A DNA stretch of 64,000 nt, taken from Xestospongia bergquistia (taxonomy: Eukaryota; Porifera; Demospongiae; Haplosclerida; Petrosiidae). Within the stretch, counting starts at the first letter, position 1. Every line of letters starts with the position of its first letter. The notes beneath the pieces were generated by a model. The model saw only the letters and a list, made by a program, of their open reading frames with translations. It was not told where the DNA came from and searched no databases. The position numbers and the translations under genes were made by a program. This document shows, in pieces, positions 46,075 through 57,609 of the stretch. Where the stretch lies: assembly GCA_963965975.1 (NCBI GenBank), contig OZ014418.1, positions 3,608,775 through 3,672,774 on the forward strand, given 5' to 3'.

Positions 46075-46075
<1 letters not shown>
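44368..46075 (-). CDS. ATG2: ATG2 C-terminal exons (autophagy lipid-transfer protein), partial
   Basis: ATG2 is a rod-shaped lipid-transfer protein that feeds the growing autophagosome from the ER. Exon-like pieces follow the family order: about 45,965-45,780 (VNTPAVIFIKSFVFYPDVPI, CIDYEAKRLYSEQ), 45,720-45,645 (GILLGLSHLDNSEITLKAIR), 45,565-45,444 (ILGLDQLLVQVVAEWLEDIK, LQGVGPLYHVTLL), 45,388-45,234 (QGVVDLLWLPVQQYQEDGRI, ASSTGIAVVELTNRVL), 45,170-45,020 (SLAQTAFDMIS...DLREGFVNAYNVV) and 44,588-44,368 (DTAWDFVQAA, GVTGAVGGVLRHLPGNIVCP, VLGG). The 45,444/45,388 junction is in phase; others need weak donors. A further piece at 46,075-46,020 (DTFFFLYELFQQLIP) has a stop. The N-terminal 80% of ATG2 is not upstream, where SRCR fragments lie, so this is a truncated copy or very long-intron gene. 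Confidence 0.75.

Positions 46076-46104
<29 letters not shown>
46076..46104. repeat. GA microsatellite
   Basis: Run of GAGAGA interrupted by GAAAGAG, next to the last ATG2-like exon. Confidence 0.85.
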
Positions 46105-46105
<1 letters not shown>

Positions 46106-47249
46106 TTAACTTAAACAATTAAACAACCATTAATTGTTATTTATATTAATCACAAACTTTAAAATAAAATATTATACATTTGTCATCAAAGTGAAGGGAA
46201 AGTACCACATGGCAAATATTGTAAACATAATTAACAACAATATATTGAAAGAATGCAATCTATAACTTACATATAGTCTGACAACTTCAAATTAAGGTAA
46301 CATCCAATATTTAGAGTGGTTAATATAATAAGGTGTCAGCTATATAAGGATGTGCCCTCATGTTGGGTGTGTTATCATTACTAGTAACATTAGAAGACTT
46401 ATTTACAAAACTCAGATAATGATTATAGCACATAACATAGTTAACTTATAATGATATTATAGTCATTGATTTATAGCATATAACATTTGATTTATATAAT
46501 CACATACATAGTTAATTTATATTGCTAGTGGATAAGGACTATGCTGACCAAATGAATCCTTTTACTCTGAATTAATAAAACTACATACAGTCAAATTTAA
46601 TCCCACACTAATATCAAGTTAGTACTATTAACTTCTGTATTGAAGACACCTCTATAACTAGGACAGTTTCTAAAGATATAAACTGTCCACTATAGATATC
46701 ATCCTTACTACTCATTTTATAGAATCTAGTATTGTTTTTTGGTATTACATGATGGTTTTGTAGTAATGAAGACCAATCTACAAACATCTAAACTATATGA
46801 GAGTTAGTGTCTTCTACTGTCTCAGGTTGAGTTAACAAAACTTTGAGAGAAAACTAAATGAGAAAATGGACAATGATTGTTATTTCATAATTCAATTAAT
46901 ATCTAGCCATATAGGAGAAGAGTTAATGCTAACACGAGTTCATTATGTATAAAACTACATTTTGTTATATAATACGCTTCTTGAATTCTATCTTACTATG
47001 TAAATTGCTGATATTGTTTCCCAAAAAATGAACAAGAGTAAAATGTACCAAGTGGTACTCATTACAGAAAGTTAAACTCAATCAAAAATGAAAATGCTTT
47101 AGTACTAACTGACCTAGCATATAGTATTACTACTTAGTCAATATTAAATGTTTAATTGTAGAATAAAAAATATTTTATAGCTACAGAGATCTAGTTGACT
47201 TACCATCAACAGACTAGGAGGCTCATCTAGTCAACTCAAACAATCAGAA
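46105..47249. other. No gene recognised
   Basis: Spacer upstream of the ATG2 fragment. A minus-strand phrase FSLKVLLTQPETVEDTNSHI near 46,860-46,795 is faintly like the ATG2 segment preceding the exons above, but the match is too weak to call. Confidence 0.35.
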
Positions 47250-47861
47250 TAGCCATCACAAGAACTTGTAAATGCAAAACATCTACCATTTCTTGACACA
47301 TGGGACTTCTACAATTTGAAGGAGGTGAGCCACATATTACTCCTGCAGCTTTCTTCAAAACTACTTTTTGTAAGTATATTCATAGAACAAAAAGTAATAT
47401 TAGTCTCATATCCAGAACAGTTAAATTCAAGTGAACTGATATTAATATCAGAACTAAACAATCCAATGTCGGCCCCTAAGGAATAAAAAACTTTATTTAA
47501 TAAAGAGAGAAACATCTTGTAGTTAAATAACTTTAAATGGACAACTACTTTACTATTGTTGTGCTGGAGGCAACAAAAATGTTTTCACTCATTACTACTA
47601 GTAAACAAGACAGCTATAGTTTACAATTTTATACATAGTGTGTTTAATAAACTACAATAGTGATATCGATGACTATGAATTTTTTCATTGTTATAATCAT
47701 AACTTACATTGATTGGTTAGTTTTAATTATAACAGCAGCATCATTGCTGTCCCATCTTTGTCTGCATACACCCACGTAATGACTATCATTAGATTTTCAA
47801 CTGCTCCAGTATTATCATTAGGACCATTCACTAATCGAACATCTCCCACTGAACAGAGTGG
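47250..47861 (-). pseudogene. SRCR-domain pseudogene
   Basis: Scavenger receptor cysteine-rich domain, an extracellular binding module, in two exons. Exon 47,861-47,708 (acceptor AATAG, donor GTAAGT) reads CSVGDVRLVNGPNDNTGAVE, then after a frame change VGVCRQRWDSNDAAVI, matching 'GDVRLVNG...GRVE' and 'VC.D.WD.NDAAV'. Exon 47,475-47,250 (acceptor CCTTAG) reads GADIGLFSSDINISSLEFNC, SGYETNITFCS, then in another frame KKAAGVICGSPPSNC, matching 'L..V.C.G.E..L..C' and 'DAGVIC'. Two frameshifts break it. SRCR families are large in sponges; here only one domain's worth survives. Confidence 0.7.
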
Positions 47862-48980
47862 CTATTGAATTAATAGAATACAAATGTTGACAGTAACCAT
47901 AATAGCATTATAAATCTTCCACATGGCATGTTTACTAAATAGTTTAGTATTTTATGTTTTAACATTTAATATAACATGTTTAAGTTATATAATGAAATAA
48001 CTGAACTCCATCCAATCACTAAATAGCACTAAGTTAGCTCTCCAACCTTACATACATTATGTAATATAATATCTAACTCATGTACATTTGGGATTTGACT
48101 AATGAATGAATGGTTGGAGTCTAAATTTATTTACTGATCACACTTTCTTCCTTACAGATTATATTCATGTACATTACACATTTAATGAATGGATTAATAA
48201 TTGTAAATTTATAATGCAGTTTCAATTTATAGTTACAATATCATAAAAAAGGTAATACACACTACCTAAGACTCAACACTGATAATAAAGTTTCCTTGGT
48301 AACACCAACAAATTGAAAAGGACATCAACCAGAGTAACAACAGATCCTTTGTCAGCTGATCATATCCTTTCATTCCATTACCTTAACCTTCTCCTTTATA
48401 TATACCTATTATGACTTCAATATCACCATTATATGAGAATAAACTAGATAAAGCGTCCAAATCACAAGAATGCAGAGTAGACTGGATTTCATAATTTGAG
48501 ACCTTTTCTATTTCCTGGACTTGTCATTGAAGTAACTATGTTCTATTAATATTATACCTATGCCATATTCTTACTTGTATAATAATAGACTTACTTGTTG
48601 TGTATTGTGTTATAAATCATTATCTATGTCATTATAACAATATTATAACAATATTACTATTCAATAGCAATATTAGTGATAAGCAAGGACATTTGTTCAA
48701 AGGTTTGTCTTCTTTCTTGTCCTCTTTCTATACTATCATATAATTCAAACATATTTGCATCTTTAGATTTTTTGTTCCAAAATATTGGGCATCTCAAGAC
48801 TATATTCATAATTAATATTCTGTACTAATCATTCATACAGATATTACCTACTTTGATGTTGACTCAGAGATTCACACCAAACTGGAACTCTCTCTTTGAT
48901 GATGACATATAAAATCAACAATATTTTCTCAGAGACAATGACATCAAATTCATTGTCTTAATAAAAGTAGAATCTCTCTA
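47862..48980. other. No gene recognised
   Basis: AT-rich spacer between the SRCR relic and the C-terminal end of the next receptor-like pseudogene. Confidence 0.4.
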
Positions 48981-50877
48981 TTAATTTAATTGAAGTATAA
49001 GCTCTTTTTTCCATCCCTCAAGTAACCTAGTTTTATAGTGCATAAATGTTTGAATAATGAGAATTAATTTTATTAATAAAACTACAAACACTATATAAAA
49101 CTCAAAACTCACTGGTTTTAAAACAATACAAAGATCAAGAAGACACAATATTATGTCTAATGATGTATAATTAATTATGTTAATTATATAATAATAATTT
49201 GTATGGTCCATGTATAGCATCAATAAATGGACAAAAGTACTTGACAAGGAAACAACTCCTTATCATCTTAACTCCAAAAAATCCAACCAATGTAAAAGGT
49301 AAGATGAAGAGAGATAGTACTCTAATACTCACACATAATGGAACATTGTGGTAAGAATACTGGTCATACAGGACATTGCCATCCCTAAACCAAACCAGTA
49401 ACTTACTAGTACTATTGGTACTATTAAAATGAATATGTGCTGGTGTGAGAACAATTAAAGATATAGATAACAGATCTGAATATGAGATGTACATCAATGT
49501 ACAAGTACTTGTACAGAGGACCCAACAATAAAATTAGCAATCATGGCAAAACACTTACTTAAGAGAACAACTATTAGCCATGAATAAATTGGAAAGAAAC
49601 ACAATATGCCAGTCTTGCCTAGCTCATTGAGATGACTTGCTATGCACACTGGTATGTTCCATTCATATTTGACAGAAGTTAGCAAATACACCATACATTG
49701 CAGAGCTGTATTCAATAATTTGGTGATTGCCATATCATATGACATGGTATGACAGTTGCCCAGATAATATTTAGCCAAAAAATGAAAATTCCAATTGTTC
49801 CCAAGTCAATAGTAAGTCTCAAACTAAACAACACTAATACATACACTATACCACCTAGTATACCAAATGTAAGAGCAAGTACAGTATGTAGTGTATTAGA
49901 ACACTTATAACAATCACTATTACCTAAGACAACACTGTAGCCCTCCTTACATTCACCACATAACCATCCCATACGATTTCCTCTACAAATAATGTCAGGT
50001 TGTGTTATAGTAATAGTTGTGTTTGGTAGACAGTATTTGTGGAATCAATTTGATTGAAAATGTAGGAAGGCATCCCAAAACTTCAAAATATAAATGCATT
50101 GTTTTACTTGTACTTTCTGGGATATTGTAAATTTAATAGCGTACATCTGTTGCTGTAGACAGTTTGATATTGTTGCTCGGATATGTCATATCATATATCC
50201 ATGAATAACGCTTATGTTTATGCCATCATTTTCCAACTTTGGTTAACTTGGCAAACATTTGAGTGTAAGTAGGATTTCCATTCAAATCAAATGCTTTCAA
50301 ACCAATTGTAATTGTTTTACCTGGAGACACTTTGATCGGAGTATTATTAGTTGAACCATTGATGCTACAAATGCGCGTGCTCACAGCTATATCATAAATT
50401 CCACCACCATAAAAGGTAGCACTATTGTTAATAAAAGAAGCATTAGTAGATTCATGAATGAAGAGATGTGATACTGAATCAAATCAAATAGAAGCTCCAT
50501 GATTAGCTTTGTTGTTATAGAAAACCATTGTACCATTCAAATGAATATCACTGTTGTATGCTTGTATTGCTAAGCTTGTGAAATAAATGAAAAACTTTTT
50601 ATCACCATTGATGTAAACAGTAGCTGTGTTTACATAAACCAATTTATTAGTATTTAAAGTTGTGTTTAATGAATATGCTTCAAATATAACAACTGATTGT
50701 AAAACTAAGTGCAAATTCTTAATCTGACACATATGGCTTTTAATGGTTTCTGTAATGATAAGTGGATTACGTATTCCAACATAAACTTGTTTGTAAATGA
50801 AAGGACATATGTGAATTCCTAATTTTTTAGACATATCTGAAGATGTAAGAACATGGAAAATGGAGTGATTGTATTGA
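48981..50877 (-). pseudogene. PMP-repeat membrane protein pseudogene, copy 2 (C-terminal part)
   Basis: C-terminal half of a receptor-like protein. From 50,870: NHSIFHVLTSSDMSKKLGIH, then beta-helix sequence (LNGTMVFYNNKANHGASI, TGA, FDSVSHLFIHE), STNASFINNSATFYGGGIY, CSINGSTNNTPIKVSPGKTI, then a Cys-rich hinge (CRGNRMGWLCGECKEGYSVV, CYKCSN) and several membrane helices (TVLALTFGILGGIVYVLVLF, LLTSVKYEWNIPVCIA, PFTLVGFFGVKMI). FINNSATFYGGGI is a PMP-type repeat ('FxxN...GGAI'). The TGA replaces an Arg codon kept in two other copies; reading frames also change near 49,780 and 49,490. A Ty3/gypsy LTR starts at about 50,878, where the N-terminal half is cut off. Confidence 0.7.
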
Positions 50878-51007
50878 TTTAATTGTGTACATTGGACTTG
50901 TACTTGTAAGTATTCATTGGATATTTAAGCAATTGTATAGTTGTCCTTAACTCAGTTCTGTGCTTGTATTGAGTTGTTTTCATTTGTGTTTAATCAGAGA
51001 TATAACA
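50878..51007 (+). repeat. Ty3/gypsy 5' LTR, truncated
   Basis: About 130 bp matching, in inverse orientation, the 168-bp LTR at 54,168-54,335. It ends AGAGATATAACA, directly followed by ATTGGCGACGAGGG, a primer-binding-site region typical of many gypsy elements. The first 38 or so bases of the LTR are missing at its left edge, where receptor sequence begins. Confidence 0.75.
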
Positions 51008-52626
51008 ATTGGCGACGAGGGTCAGATGGCAGGTGTTCTGGGAAGACTACGAGAATTTGATGCTATGCTGGAGCCATGGGACCAGTATGTGGAAAGACTG
51101 GGTCATTTTTTGGACGCCAACAGAATCACTGATATAGACAAAAACCGTTCTGTACTTTTATCAGCAATTGGACTAGTGCCTTACAAGCTCTTGACAAGTT
51201 TAATAAACCCTCAGAAACCTGGAGAGAAGAGTTATGAAGAGCTAGTGACGCTCTTAACCAAACACTATCACCCGGCACCATCAGAGATTGTGGAACGATA
51301 CAGGTTCCACACGAGGATTAGGCACATTTGTGGCTGAACTGCGTTTTCTAGCTCAGTATTGCAATTTGGTGCATCATTTGAATGACTTATTGAGAGATCA
51401 AATAGTATATGGCATTAATGACGAAAACATTCAACAATGACTGTTGGCAGAGAAGACACTCACCTTGGATTCAGCATTGGATATTGCTGTGGGCATGGAA
51501 AGTGCAAGGAAGAACGTGACAGAGCTACAAACCCCTGTACAAAAACCGACAGAGGTATACAAAGTTACTACCACAAACTGTTACCGTTGCAGAAATAGCA
51601 GCCATACTCCAGATTGTTGCAGATTTCAACACGTGAAGTTCCTGACTTGTGGTAAGGCTGGCCACATCCAGAAGGTGTGTAGAAGTGGTCCTGGGACATT
51701 TCAGAGGATATAATGCAAAAATACATGTCGAGCAAGAGGCTGTACCAAAATTTATGAAAGCTTGCCCAGTTGCATATGCTATGAAAGAAAAGATTGAAAA
51801 AGAACTGGACAGATGATGTCATTGGGTATTTTAGAACCGATACAGTTTTCAGAATGGGCATCACCCATTGTACCAGTTTTGAAGTCAGATGGTAGTGTCA
51901 GAATTTGTTGTGATTTAAAGGTCACATTAAATTCATTTTCAAAGTTAGACCGTCATCCGATTCCAAGAATTGAGGACCTCTTTGCCACACTCGGTGGAGG
52001 CAAGCTGTTTTCGAAGTTGGTCATGAGCCAATCATATCAGCAATTGGAACTTGATGAAGTTTCCAAGCAGTATACAGTGATTAGCACACACAAGAGGGTT
52101 ATTCCGATATAGGAGACTACCATTTGGTATTGTATCAGCCCCGGCTATTTTTCAAAGAGCTATGGAAAGTCTACTTCAGAATATTCTGGGAGTGATTGTA
52201 TATATAGATGATGTTCTTATTACTGGAAAGAATGATGAGAAACATTTGAAATCACTAGAGACAGCATTGAAGTGAATTAAGGATGCAGGGATGTTGTTGA
52301 AAAGAGAAAAATGTGTATTCATGGCAAAGTCTGTGTCATATCTCGGACATATTATTGACTCTCAGGGATTACACCTAACACAAGATAAAGTTGACACAAT
52401 TCTGGAAGCTCCTCCTCCCAAAAATCTCACCCAGTTAAAAGCTTATCTGGGTCTTTTGACATATTATGATAGATTCCTACCTAATATCTCAAAGCATTTC
52501 TTCTCTCTCTATAGGTTGCTCCGGAAGAATACTTAATGGAGATGGTCAGAAGAAAAGTCAGCTTTTCAAGAATCAAAGAAACTCCTTACATCATCAAATT
52601 TACTGGTTCATTTTGATCCATCTCTT
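50878..52626 (+). mobile_element. Ty3/gypsy retrotransposon, 5' half (LTR, gag, RT), dead
   Basis: Gag starts at ATG 51,026 (MAGVLGRLREFDAMLEPWDQ) and is frameshifted near 51,320. A zinc-knuckle region follows (CYRCRNSSHTPDCC, CGKAGHIQKVC; 51,580-51,690). RT runs from about 51,810 (GILEPIQFSEWASPIVPVLK) through FSKLVMSQSYQQLELD, LPFGIVSAPAIFQRAME, YIDD at 52,201-52,212 and SVSYLGHIIDSQGL. The motif A Asp is replaced (KLVMS where the family has KLDLS). TGA at 52,273 and TAA at 52,534 interrupt RT. The sequence switches abruptly to receptor gene sequence at 52,627. RNase H and integrase lie elsewhere, inverted. Confidence 0.85.
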
Positions 52627-53505
52627 AATAGTTTTTGTTAATGCAGCCTCTGTATACATCAGTGGAAAGAATAACATTTTCAAAAATATAACAGGCTCAG
52701 TAATACAAGTATACAACAGTGATATTCATTTGAATGGTACAATGGTTTTCTATAACAATAAAGCTAGTCATGGAGCTTGTACTTCATTTTGCAATCAGTA
52801 GCTATAGTACAAGTATTTGACAATCTTTTTAACACAGCTCTAAATGCTGGAAAAATAGTTTTTGTTAATGCAGCCTCTGTATACATCAATGGAAAGAAAA
52901 ACATCTTCAAAAATATAACAGGCTCAGTAATACAAGTATACAACAGTGATATTCATTTGAATGGTACAATGGTTTTCTATAACAATAAAGCTAGTCATGG
53001 AGCTGCTATTAGACTTGATTCATTATCACATGTCTACATTCATGAATCTACTAATGCTTCTTTTATTAATAACAGTGCTACCTTTTATGGTGGTGCAATT
53101 TACTCTCACATGAACAGAAATCTTCCAAATAGAAACACACTTTGTACTATTCAAGTAGTGAGTAAACATATTTTGCAACTTAAGGCCAAAATGACTTTTA
53201 AACAAAACAGTGCTATACTTGCTGGTAACTCTATTTATATATCTCCACTTTATGAATGTCAACAGTTGTACTTAAAAGGAGACAAATCCATTCATTTATA
53301 TAACAAATGGTTAAACTTCAAAGTAGAGGATATCAATGATAATGGAGAAATATCATCAGTAGCTGTGATGACACATCATTGTGGCATTGGTCATCTGAGT
53401 AACAATACTCAGATCAAAGTATATCCAGGCAAATCAATTACAATTGGTTTGAAAGTATTTGATTTAAATGGAAATCCTTCTTGTGCTAAATTTTTTCCAG
53501 ATTAA
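52627..53505 (+). pseudogene. PMP-repeat protein fragment, inverted copy
   Basis: Beta-helix part of the receptor-like family in plus orientation. 52,777-53,505 is nearly identical to 59,505-58,780 minus: FVNAASVYINGKKNIF, SDIHLNGTMVFYNNKASHGA, STNASFINNSATFYGGAIYS, KMTFKQNSAILAGNSIYISP and PGKSITIGLKVFDLNGNPS. The first 170 bp (52,627-52,790) are a partial tandem duplicate of 52,853-53,010. FINNSATFYGGAI is the PMP-type motif. No start, hinge or membrane part accompanies it. Confidence 0.75.
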
Positions 53506-53639
53506 CCAAAGTTGGAAAATGGTGGCACAAAAATAATCATTATTCATGGCATATGATATGACATGTCTCTTACCAATTGAGCAACACTTTCAAACTGTCT
53601 ACAGCAACAGATGTACACTATTAAATTTTACAATATCAG

Positions 53640-54167
53640 TTCTTCTTCGAATTCTAGCAGTGGGCAGTGTTCCAGAAATCTACTTCCAAGTTGTTTTGAT
53701 CAGGACTTATATTGTATTTTAGTAATTTGCACAACAAAGTGGAAGTGTTGGGAGGACATGTAGTACTAAACAATGTCACTATACAATGGAATGTAAACTT
53801 AGTACCATGATATAGTGATATAGCAAATGCTGTTAATGTCCATACTTAGGAGCTTAAAGCTATCAGTGCTTTGCAGCTGGTATGACAGTTATATTTAGCT
53901 AAAGGGACTACAGTGATAATATACTTTATCAGATACACATTGGTTTAGAGACATAAGTGGTGTCTTTGATGGTTTAGCATTAACATTTAGTAATGCATCA
54001 ATAGAAAAACTTCTGTTATAATTGCGAAGTCTAATTTTCATCACACTGTTCCTACTTACAAACGTTCAGCTAGAATTGGTTGCATTGTAACCACAACAAC
54101 AACTTTAAGTTCTTACTTTGAAAGTACTTCTGATAATCCATGGAACATCATAACAATTGTTAATAGC
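53640..54167 (+). pseudogene. PMP-repeat protein N-terminal fragment, heavily decayed
   Basis: Degenerate plus-strand copy of residues about 190-360 of the protein at 60.8-59.6 kb. Recognisable pieces: GQCSRNLLPSC (53,661-53,690; intact copy GQCSINLLPSCG), AAGMTVIFS-like (53,876), DISGVFDGLALTFSNA-like (53,950-54,000) and PWNIITIVNSC (54,138-54,170; intact copy PWDIITIAESL). Many stops. The Ty3/gypsy LTR cuts in at 54,168. Confidence 0.65.
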
Positions 54168-54335
54168 TGTTATATCTCTGATTAACACACATGAAAACAA
54201 CTCAATACTAGCACAGAACTGAATTAAGGACAATTATACAATTGCTTAAATATCCAATGAATACTTACAAGTACAAGTCCAAAGTACACAATTAATACAA
54301 TAGTCCAAAGTACATAATCAAAACAGTTTATTACA
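54168..54335 (-). repeat. Ty3/gypsy 3' LTR
   Basis: 168 bp on the minus strand, starting TGTAATAAAC and ending AGAGATATAACA (TG...CA). It is preceded on the minus strand by the purine tract AAGGAGGGGAGAAA, the usual plus-strand primer. It matches the LTR at 50,878-51,007 in reverse orientation. Confidence 0.85.
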
Positions 54336-56512
54336 GTTTCTCCCCTCCTTAATCAAAGAACTCGTCAGCAAAACGTTGAGGGGTCTCCTCACTCTTGAGG
54401 GGTAACGAGGACTTGTACTGACTCGAGGTTCCGACCCTTGTCTTGAATTAGAAGACTCAACTTGTGGATTGAACTGAAGAGTCATTTTTAATTCTGGAAA
54501 TTATCTGACATACGTACTCGAATTTGATTTTGATGTCATTTAACGATCATGATTGAGTTTTGCAATCGAACTCCAAAAACAACTTTACCAATCTGTTTCA
54601 CTATGACTCCAGGTATCCATTTAACTTTACTGCCCTGTGAGAAATTCCGAATGTACACATCATCTCCTCTTGAGAATTTTTGCTCTTTAGCAGATCTATC
54701 AAAATACTTCTTTGTTTGTCTTGTTTCCTGAGAACTTTCTCCTGTACATTAGGATGTAGTAAATCAAATCTAGTGCTTAACTGTCGTCCAAACATTAGCT
54801 CTGCCAGAGATTGACGTCTAGTACTATGTGGAGTTATTCTATAAGAAAACAATAATTGAGCTAATTTTGTATCTACTGTACTACTTGCTATTTTTTTCAT
54901 CTCCTTCTTGAACGTTTGTACCATTCACTCTGCCAGTCCATTAGACTACAGATGATAAGGAGCTGTCTTGATGTGTTGAATACTATTAGCTTTCAAAAAA
55001 TCTTCAAATTCCTGACTTGTAAAACATGTCCCATTATCTGATGCTAGAGTATGAGGCAACCCATAACGAGCAAACATTGTTCGTAACATTTGAATAGTTG
55101 CTGTAGAGGTTGTAGACGACATTTTCATGATCTCTATCCACTTGGAGTGTGCATCTGTCACTATAAAAAACATAGAATTCATGAAGGGACCAGCATAATC
55201 CACATGCACTCTGGCCCAAGGTCTAGTTGTCCATGTCCATGGTTCTAATGGTGCCATTGCAGGATTTGATTGGTTTCCTGACACTTTGCACATTCTTTGA
55301 CCAACTTCTCAATATCTTTTGTCAAACCAGGCCACCAAAAATACATTGTTGCCAAAATCTTCATTCGATTCACTCCTGGGTGTCCCTGATGTAACTCTGC
55401 TGACATTTGTTGTCTACCTTGAGATGGGATCAGAACTCTAGAACCATAAATAATGCATCCATTTAATGTTGACAACTCTAATTTATGCTTACTGAATGAT
55501 TTCAAGTCTACTGAACAATGTTCTGGCCATCCAAACTGAACATACCTGTATACTCTGGCTAATAAAGGATCTTTCTGTGTCCACTCTTTTACAGTTTCTG
55601 CCATGATTGGCATTGTGTCCATGGCTTCCATTAACTTCACCAATTCAGTTGGTACTGGATCTTTTACCTCTACATTCTCAGTAGGAAGTCAACTCAATGT
55701 GTCTGCATTGCTGTGCTTATGAGTAGGCCGAAAGGCCATCATATATTCATAGTTAGCCAGGGTCAATGCCCATTGTTGTATTCTACCAGCTGCTTGTACT
55801 GGAACTGGCTGCTTCTCATTAAACAAGGACTTCAGAGACAAATTATCAGTGTACATTAAGAACTTGTTTCCAAATAGGTATGAATGAAACTTTTTTATTG
55901 TAAAAAAGCAAGCCAGACCCTCTTTTTCAAGTTGTGAATAGTGTTTTTCAGATTCTGTTAAGGTTTGTGAAACATAACCTATTGGTTTCTCTGAACCATC
56001 TGTCATACGATGTGCGAGAACTGCACCAATCCCGTACATAGAGGCGTCACATGACAAAATTAATGGAAGAGATGGATCAAAATGAACCAGTAAATTTGAT
56101 GATGTAAGGAGTTTCTTTGATTCTTGAAAAGCTGACTCTTCTTCTGACCATCTCCATTAAGTATTCTTCCGGAGCAACCTATAGAGAGAGAAGAGATGCT
56201 TTGAGATATTAGGTAAGAATCTACCATAATATGTCAAAAGACCCAGATAAGCTTTTAACTGGGTGTGATTTTTGGGAGGAGGAGCTTCCAGAATTGTGTC
56301 AACTTTATCTTGTGTTAGGTGTAATCCCTGAGAGTCAATAATATGTCCGAGATATGACACAGACTTTGCCATGAATACACATTTTTCTCTTTTCAACAAC
56401 ATCCCTGCATCCTTAATTCACTTCAATGCTGTCTCTAGTGATTTCAAATGTTTCTCATCATTCTTTCCAGTAATAAGAACATCATCTATATATACAATCA
56501 CTCCCGGAATAT
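54168..56512 (-). mobile_element. Ty3/gypsy retrotransposon, 3' half (RT end, RNase H, integrase, LTR), dead
   Basis: On minus from 56,512: end of RT with YIDD (56,492-56,481), then RNase H (56,057-55,689; SCDASMYGIGAVLAHR, YTDNLSLKSLF), an integrase zinc-binding block (HQGHPGVNRMK, CAKCQ; 55,410-55,270) and the integrase core (VDYAGPFM, SDNGTCFTSQEF, then SNGLAE after a stop; 55,293-54,930), then EKVLRKQDKQ-type C-terminal sequence. TGA at 56,418-56,420 and TAA at 56,157-56,159 are the same two stops found in the plus-strand RT copy. It starts inside RT and joins receptor sequence at 56,513. Confidence 0.85.
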
Positions 56513-57125
56513 GTTGTTATAGAATGACATTGTACCATTTAAATAAATATCACTGTTGGATGCTGCTAATACTGAACTCGTCAAATAATTGAGAATATTT
56601 TTATCACAATCAATGTAAACAGTATTTACAAAATACTGTGTTTACAAAAACCAATTTACTATAGAATTGTGTTTAATTGTGTCTAATGAATAGCTAAATA
56701 TTTCAAACATAGCAACTGATTGTAAAACAAAATGCAAATTTTTAAACTGACATGTACAGCCCTTAATGGTTTTTGTGAGGATAATTGGATTAAGCACTCC
56801 AACATAAACTTGTTCATAATTTAAATGAGATATATGAATTCCTAATTTTTTAGACACGTCTGAAGATGTAAGAACGAAGAAAATGGAGTGATTGTGTTGA
56901 TTTGAAATGAAAAAAAAGAAGTTTTTGCTATTGGTGCATTACTAAATATTAATGTTAAACCATCGAAGACCACCTGTGTCTGCATATGAATTTGTATCTG
57001 ATAAAACTACATTAGCACTGTAGTCCCCTTGACTAAATATAACTGTCATACCAGCTGCAAAATTGCTAATAAACTGGACACCATTAACAGCAGCCACAAT
57101 ACTAGAGCCATCACTTGTGATCTAA
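56513..57125 (-). pseudogene. PMP-repeat protein pseudogene, copy 3 (middle part)
   Basis: Minus-strand fragment of the same family. From 57,120: ITSDGSSIVAAVNGVQFISN then FAAGMTVIFSQGDYSANVVL and LSDTNSYADTGGL, two stops, then NQHNHSIFFVLTSSDVSKKL, GIHISHLNYEQVYVGVLNP and FVLQSVAMFEIF. The text is close to copy 2 where they overlap (SSDMSKKLGIHI). An AG acceptor precedes ITSDG (TTATTAG). The left end is fused to the retroelement at 56,512. Confidence 0.65.
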
Positions 57126-57609
57126 TAAGATAATAATAAAAGTTATTGTCTTAAATATATGAATTTAAATTCTTTCCTGTAAGCAGAGTATTGTATTGAT
57201 TGTTACTAGATCTACTTTATTCTAAAATAACACAAGTTTTTAGCTACTCAGTTGTAGGAATGTAATTTTTGTTTGCAGCTATTGAACAATTTGTGTTTTG
57301 TGGTCTCCCATTGTATGAGTTCACAACAACATTGACTTGAAAATGACCAATATTTCTAATTTTGAATGTAAGACAATTTAATACTTAGAACCAGAATAAA
57401 CCATTTCTGTTGTGTATTTATAGCAGTACTTGTACAGTAATTTACATTGTTTCTGATTGAAATTGAAGAAATAACTTTTTCTAAACTGAGAAATATGTTT
57501 TTTTAAACAATAAAGAAAGTAAATTAACACTAATCACATGCTTATAATGATAAGATACAATGTTTTATAATTATGTGGTGAAGTATATTTATTTATATAC
57601 AATTGTGTT
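57126..57609. other. No gene recognised
   Basis: AT-rich spacer between receptor-family copies 3 and 4. Confidence 0.4.

Noticed and set aside
51568-51864. 98-codon minus-strand frame over the zinc-knuckle region
   Set aside because: Antisense to the gag/RT of the retroelement.
53026-53262. 78-codon antisense frames at 53,026-53,262 and 59,020-59,256
   Set aside because: Both are the reverse strand of the same beta-helix coding text; their agreement reflects the inverted repeat.
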